A DNA stretch of 64,000 bases, from assembly GCF_910592395.1 (NCBI RefSeq), contig NC_088319.1:11720001-11784000 (forward strand), read 5' to 3'. This document shows, in pieces, positions 57,546 through 64,000 of this stretch. Within the stretch, counting starts at the first letter, position 1. The number at the start of each line of letters is the position of its first letter. Origin of the DNA: Lineus longissimus. Lineage: Eukaryota > Nemertea > Pilidiophora > Heteronemertea > Lineidae. Below the pieces are notes generated by a model. It worked only from the letters and a program-made list of their open reading frames with translations. It ran no database searches and had not been told where the DNA came from. Position numbers and translations under genes: made by a program.

Positions 57546-60500
57546 TGGGACGATTTGCCACCATCATAATGATTGTCACCGTGGTACCAGAGCATAGTAA
57601 TGATACTAAGCGTATTTCGATCCCCGAGGCAAAGAATTTCGATCAGACCAGGAACAGTTATTTTGTATAGAACATGCACATTATGCATTGAATCAACTCT
57701 TTTCGGCTTACTAGGAACTAATTTTACTCTGATAAAAATAATTTTGGATGATGTTTACGATTGCAGATACACGTGCATGCAATGCAAAAACCTAAAACAA
57801 TATTTTTCGAAAACCAACCATCCAAAATATGCAAGGTGGATAACCTTCTACAATGTTTAATCACAGACTGTAGCAGTAATCTTCTTTTAACAGTTTGTGG
57901 TTTAATGGAAACCAGTGCTTCAATGACTTCACCCGTACCTTGAAACTGAAAGCCACCCGCCAATGAAATTAAAATCGACCTCGGACGCCTTCGGGATAAG
58001 GGAACTCACAGTATGAAGACGATTTAAGTTTGACAGATTGCACACGGTACCTGTTTTCTTGTTCAATCGACTGTTTCGAGTTAGGGCAAGCGCGAAAGAA
58101 GTATGTGAACTCCTGATGAGAGCATTGTTTGAGGTAGACCATGCTCACGATACTTCTACGTGTGGGTTGAATGTTTTAAGAAAGACTTGGGGATAATTAG
58201 AGTGTACCTGGTACATACTCTTTTGGATGGTGTCTTGCGCGCTGATGGTGCACAAAAGTACAGGGAATAGTTATACGTGGCATCAGAATGACGTCGTCAT
58301 GTAAACAAAGACGTTCACTAATTTACAAAGAAATCTGAAATCTTTATAAAGAAATCTGAATTATGTGTCATTGATAGAACCCTTCTGTAACATGATGTGT
58401 TCGCTAGTATTATATTTCAACTATTAGTCATCTTAACGAGTGAAATTTCTTAAAACGCTTTGAATCGATCAAACCGATGATTAAAATCTTCTGGTGGAAC
58501 GAGCAAACCACAACTAAATAAATCACGAAGTGGCAATTGAAAAGGTTGATTTAAGACTTCGCAAGGCAGTCAATTTGGAGACAAGATGGATGCATTCACC
58601 TTAGCCAGGAACTGTTATCGATGGCACACATTTAAGTCGACCGTGGGTACGGAAAACGCGTTTATTCCAAGCAACCAAGCAAAGGCTAATATTCACAATA
58701 TTTGCGCAGTGAAATGCACATGCATGGACTGGTGCATCAAGCATGCATCACAACATGGTTTGGGGTACTTCAATGTGGAGTTTGTTAACCTTGAAGTTAA
58801 GGGCATAATATTTAGTGCGCTAACATGCAGAAACATCTGAGAGAAAATAAAATGATAGCTGACACAGACAGAACGTGAAGTATCGGATATGTTGTATTGT
58901 CCCTGGTTTCATTTATTGATATAAGACAACAAATCAATATATTTTCGGTCAGTTGCCGATCTATAAGACGTCATGAATTGAAGTGTTTATTATTCTCCAC
59001 AAACGGTACGAAATACAGCTTTTTCGAATGGCACTGAGATTCGAAAGCCTTAAAAGAGCCAGGCCCGTCCACCAGTTTAAAACAGTGAACTACCGATATT
59101 CTCCAATCGAATTGGGCTTAACTATCAGCAGATTACTTTTGCTAGATCTTGCGCGAGAAACAGGGAAACAATAAATATTTCACCAAATTTTCTAATTGGA
59201 TGACCGTTTGTGGTTTGGTATGTCAGGTAATTTATGACAGTCTGTGCAGTATTTTACATTAAGCTGTCAGCACCGTGTGTTTTTACATGAAACGGAATGT
59301 CGAAATGGAAAACAGCTTCACAAGCACCTTGTATTTTCCGCTGACATGATGCGGCCATAGTTTGTCAAAACCATGCATTTCCCAGCCAAAATAATCATCA
59401 TGACTGAAACGACCCCGTAACACGCCGTCAAAATAGCACAGGTGCCAGTGACATCTCGCATCACGACAAAGTATGCCTCCGCATTTGCTAAATATCGATA
59501 GATTACGAACTATTGGTATTTCTTACTTGACGGATCCAGATATTGTTGGATGTATAATTTGTTCAAACTCCACAGCGTGCGGAGCTTTCAGTAGCCATAG
59601 CAATCGCAGCTTGCATTGCAGTTGGTGCAGCGCGCAGCGTCAGATGCTTGTCCGGATCAGACGGAGAACACTGGCTGCTTTGAGCCGCATCGCCGTATCC
59701 AATCCCATTCCGTGTTTTTCCCTCGTGGCGGAAAGTTCGATGGAGGATCGTGGTTGGTGTGTTCGATACGGGATGGTGTTAGTATAATTGGTGAAACATT
59801 TGTTTGGTATCAGGATATTGTAATTCAAAGTTCGTAATTGGTGAGACTACCCTGTTTGGCATTAGGATATTCTGAATCAAAGTGTTTGGCTACGAATTTC
59901 TCTCCCATGGCCGAAGTTAGAATCCGGGATTCGCCGCAACAATACGAGTCTATAGAAACAGTCCAATGTTGACAAGCCAATTGGCCTCGTCAGATGAGAT
60001 AGAGGGCCAATTAATTCTTTAGAACACCAGTTTGCATTTGTCGGCTGTCAAGTCGTTCATTTTGCGCTCAGGTGGTTGGACGGTACTAAAATACCATCTG
60101 CTTATACTCCGCAACATTGAACTTCACGCGTGTCATACGAATCGGAATAGTTTAACCTCTCTCCCCTTTCGAATTTTAACTTGTTGTGGAAGATATTTCT
60201 TGCTAATCGTTTCCGCCAGGGGACTGACGCCACTGACATCGCAATAGTTTACTTCAGAAGAGGCATCTGATCTACGGTACAGCGGGAAAGTTTCGAACTG
60301 GTAATAGTTATATCACTAATTTGCCCTGTTTGTAACTAGTCTGTAGCATTGGTTCTGGACGGACGAATCATCTTGTTATGTCCTTGTATTTCATGATATG
60401 GTGACATGCATATGAATATATTTTGAGATTCTCATGTTTACTTCGATAAAGTCTACTTAAGATTGTTGTGTTTCTATCCGAGGAACTTCCGCGACATACC

Positions 60501-63500
60501 ATATGATAATCGGACACTGGGATATATTACTGATACACTTAAACCTTGGATAATTTTTTATCCTGGATGAATTGGAGTAAATTTTGCTGTTCGGATATTT
60601 GTACCATATCAAAGTCGAATGAAAATGTAAGTTGCATTACTTTAAAATTCGGGTTCAAGGATTTTTCTACTGACTGGGGCAAGTATCAATTAAGAAGTGT
60701 TAACATCACCTACATGTACATATCTTTTGAAGTAACTCACTGACATTCCCCTAGCTCCCAGTTTCTATATGATATACAGGTACGTAAGACTGTCAGTAAT
60801 TAACAAAGGTAAAGAGAGAAAAACATGGTGCAGTTTCTTGAAAATATCTTCCCGATCTCTTTCTCGCGTCTGTTTGCACCTTGTGCGCTCTGGGCAGCGT
60901 GGCTGTCTAAATCAGAACGAGTCTTGGCCGGCGCCAGCGCATTCTATTTTTCCATTAAAGGATTTCACTTCCCTCACAAATAATTCATTTCTCCTTTCTG
61001 CATAATTGGTTTCAAGGTAATTTCTTAAACAAAACCTATACGTCAGTTTTCTTTATCTGGGATACGTTCGTCGATGATTTCACACACTGTGACCAGTCTG
61101 CAATTTTTCTGAAATTGAGATAACAGCGCCATCTGAGTTGTACTAGCCATGTCTACTTACATGTACACACCAATTATCATGGTGATATTCAAAGCCAATG
61201 TCAATTCTATAACGATTTACCATATTTTTATGCATTTCGTGCCGTTATACTGTTTCATATGTAATGCACAGAGTCATTCTCAAACCATACGGAATTTCCC
61301 GAATGAAAAATTTTCTGATTGGTCATTTTATGAAATCATCGACGCGTTATTCGGGATTGGCAAACAATCTAAGAAGAAAGAGCACGATAAATTCAATCAC
61401 AAAATTTCTGATAAAAGGATTTAACTGTTAAACCGACTCTATTGAATACCAATCTCATTCCTTTTCCTGTTTATCCCAATGGTTTTGCGCCTTTCAAGTT
61501 TTTCGCAGTCAGGTTATTTAAAAGTAATCGGTCATGACAACTAATTTATCTGACTTCTTTGAAAATCCAATATAACCTGAAAAACTTTTAGCCGGATAAA
61601 TATTTATCGACCTTGAGCATCCAGGTGACGAATCAACAACATCATCAAAGCGGTTGGAACGTGTCGCCATTTGTTTACAAACCACGGAAAACAGGTGTCA
61701 GCTCTCCTCCGCCTGACGTGTTCATCAAATTATTTGGACTATTGGATTACTTGGACCATTGTCCAGCTGCTAACTGACCGACTTCTCTGAAAACTCTACA
61801 TAGCCTGTTGAACTTTACGCCAGCACTGATTTCATTTGTCAACCTTGTGAGCCGGCCAGGTGACGTATAAACAACACCACGGTCATAACAGCTGTCGTAG
61901 CCAGGGTTTGAAATCAAATCTGCAGGGCAGTGTGGGGATTCGGACAGTGTCAGCAAGGCACTGCACTGTCCACTATGGTTACCACAGCGCTAGCAGACGA
62001 CAACAACATGCCGGTATTTGAAAACACAGGTAGATTCAGCAGCGAATTGCACTCGACGTGGATTCGCTGATTTGTATTTCTAGATGATAACTTGAACACA
62101 TCTGAATAGGTTTCTGTAGCTGTCCTGAATAAGTAGAGAAGTCAGTGTTACTCCTCGACATCGTGTCTGCGGGCAAGAATCGCTGTCTATATCCTCTTTC
62201 ATGAGACAAGACAGGCGTGTAGGACGTGCGCTGCTGTCTGGCCATTAGCCTATCTCAAAACTTTATATGATCAGTACTTAGTGATAACAGCCTGTTGCTT
62301 TTTTCTCATCCAAACAGACCGGCATTCAGCCCGGAGATGAAATAAGACCCTTACCCTACCGCTTTTATCATAACATTCACAATAGCAACAAAAAATAAAC
62401 CTTTTTGCTAGGAGAGTAAGCTAATCTTGTAAGGTGGTAAGGCCGGCGAATGAAGAACAGTTTTTCATGTCGTGCTCTTGTCGAGGCAAACGAATTACAC
62501 CGAAGACGCCTACTTGATGCGTGGGATGTGTTAGTGGAACTGGGCATTTGTTTCCAAACTTTTCATCCAAAGCCTTTGTTTGGTAGATTTACATTTCTGT
62601 CACATGATCGACATGATTATTTTGCCCTCCGAACACATTTTTTTTCAGCTATTATTGAAAACAAAGCAATGTGCTCTCGAGTAATCAGTTCCTTTCTAAC
62701 ATTTTTGATAGTTTTGCAATACGTTTTAACGATGAAATTCGGTGGTGTTATCAAGTCCTGCGGAAATTCATTCACGCGACGCCCCACAAATCGTTATTCT
62801 TTGTAGTTGCAGGAGGATTGAAATTGATGGAATTTTCAAAATATCGACAATAAAATTGCACGCATATGCTTCGTACTTCGCCGTTCGAAGATCAATTCCG
62901 TAAGGGCTTGCACAACTGCCAAGTGAGCGATGCAGCGGTTTATGGAACCTACCTCAGGTTGGAGTAACTTGAGGCAATATTCCAATTGGGGCCTAATCGT
63001 AGTGGCAGGTAAATACGTTCATCCTGCCTTGGAGGAGGAATACTCCCTGGAGAATAACATCTCCAGGTGCAGATCGAGTGCTAAAGAACAGAATAACTTT
63101 TAATGATAATTGTTTGAATTTGTCAAGTAGGAGTTGGCAATTAATTACTATTTGATTTCTCCACTTATGTTGTTTGAAATGGCCAGAAGATTCAAATAAT
63201 TGCTGTTTACCGATACGAATTATTGAACGATGCAGTTTAAACCATATCACACTTACCATATGTATGAAGTATACTGGGAAAAACAAGATAGGTTTTATAG
63301 TGGTGATTATTGGAGAGTCGTGTTACCCGGGGCTGATGCAAATATTTGAACATGTGTTCAATGTATTTCTTCCATTTGACCAATGACATTAGAATACTCT
63401 AGTTTCACCTATCTAAGGTCATTTCTGAATAATGAAGAAACATGAGGTCTATCTTGATACTAGTATAATGCGCATTTTCAGTCGGACACTGGGTTGGCGT

Positions 63501-64000
63501 CCAGTTCGATATTTTTTTAGGCATCCCAAGTTACACAAAGTTAACAACTAATCCCAATGATCATCAGTGCAAGATTATGGTTACACCGACCCGCATTAAG
63601 GTCCATACATGCCTAAAGGGCAAACAAACGAAATATCGCAAGTAAAATGTATGAGGTTTTTTGGGACACTCGATATATATATGACTAATTCAGACACACC
63701 TTTTTCTCGACACGACCTCTGACACCAAATGAGCACACTACTTCAGCACTCCCATGCGAAATTAATGCAGAAACCCGTTACCATATAACTCATTATTGCA
63801 AGTCTGCCGAATGATTTCAAATTTTACATAAAAACTTCTTGATTTGTTGAATCATTCCAGCTGTAAGCTGTTGCGAGCTCTCAAATTTCAATGATATTCC
63901 AGGCGTTCGATTAATACATTATTCAAATATGTTCTTTCGGTTATTACACTTTCAAGAACTATTGACACAATTTACGAGAATAAATACAGTTGGCGTCGCC
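57546..64000. other. No gene firmly supported in the last 6.4 kb
   Basis: Several frames of 60-118 codons are open (58586-58840, 59473-59787, 59616-59837, 62450-62806), none recognisable. The 58586-58840 frame (84 codons, true ATG) is cysteine-rich, with CAVKCTCMDWC in its middle, but fits no domain well. A possible first exon, ACAACATGCCGGTATTTGAA then AACACAG|GTAG, lies at about 62007-62028. AT-rich DNA otherwise; no transposon ends were recognised. Confidence 0.4.

Noticed and set aside
58586-58840. Cysteine-rich frame as a PAN/Apple-like or EGF-like domain
   Set aside because: The cysteine spacing (CAVKCTCMDWC) does not fit either domain and there are no splice sites to extend it.
59616-59837. 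Frame with CPDQTENTGCFEP as a lectin-type exon
   Set aside because: It lies in a stretch open in three frames on both strands, and no defining residues of a lectin fold are present.
62450-62806. 118-codon frame with ATG and a hydrophobic stretch near the end
   Set aside because: A single weak membrane-like segment only. No recognisable domain or promoter and polyadenylation context.

Overview
The window reads as a gene-poor, AT-rich stretch of a metazoan nuclear genome. Only one protein-coding gene can be identified with confidence: a two-exon rhodopsin-like (class A) G protein-coupled receptor at about 17.3-18.7 kb on the plus strand. The introns, the spliceosomal GT/AG sites, the tRNA-derived SINE, the LINE tails ending in an AGGCGCTATATAAAT-type sequence and the many short inverted-repeat transposons all point to an animal. 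The mix of repeats and the receptor type suggest a marine invertebrate (lophotrochozoan, or an invertebrate deuterostome). The sequence alone does not settle the phylum, and no bacterial-type operon, rRNA or CRISPR array is seen.

Layout. 0-16 kb: no gene. It holds a 1.3 kb element built of about 300-bp tandem units (3155-4454), a local 140-bp duplication (4566/5264), foldback and TIR elements, the first copy of a 369-bp TIR element (family A, 11993-12361) and a tRNA-derived SINE (about 13.8-13.9 kb, minus strand). 16-19 kb: a possible small first exon and the receptor gene. 19-34 kb: more MITEs (two flanked by TA, mariner-like), a tandem repeat at 30.1-30.4 kb and one exon-like open stretch at 25.5 kb. 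34.9-36.25 kb: an element with near-identical 235-bp inverted arms around an 864-bp core. 42-44.7 kb: a divergent segmental duplication with exon-like pieces, one copy carrying a MITE insertion that the other lacks. 45.9-46.3 kb and 57.3-57.5 kb: 3' remnants of CR1/L2-like LINEs, both on the minus strand. 48.6-50.2 kb: two family A copies facing each other. 50.6-56 kb: several exon-like segments and a 17-bp minisatellite. 56-64 kb: a nested transposon insertion and otherwise non-coding DNA.

How it works together: apart from the receptor, nearly everything recognisable is non-autonomous transposon, retroelement remnant or tandem repeat. At least four dispersed families (here called A, B, C and D) recur several times within 64 kb. 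I found no convincing new multi-gene system. The observations most worth checking are the receptor's lack of both usual extracellular disulfide cysteines, the young long-arm inverted-repeat element, the promoter-like end of family A, and the isolated exon candidates. All coordinates for repeats were set by eye and may be off by a few bases, or by more for diverged copies.
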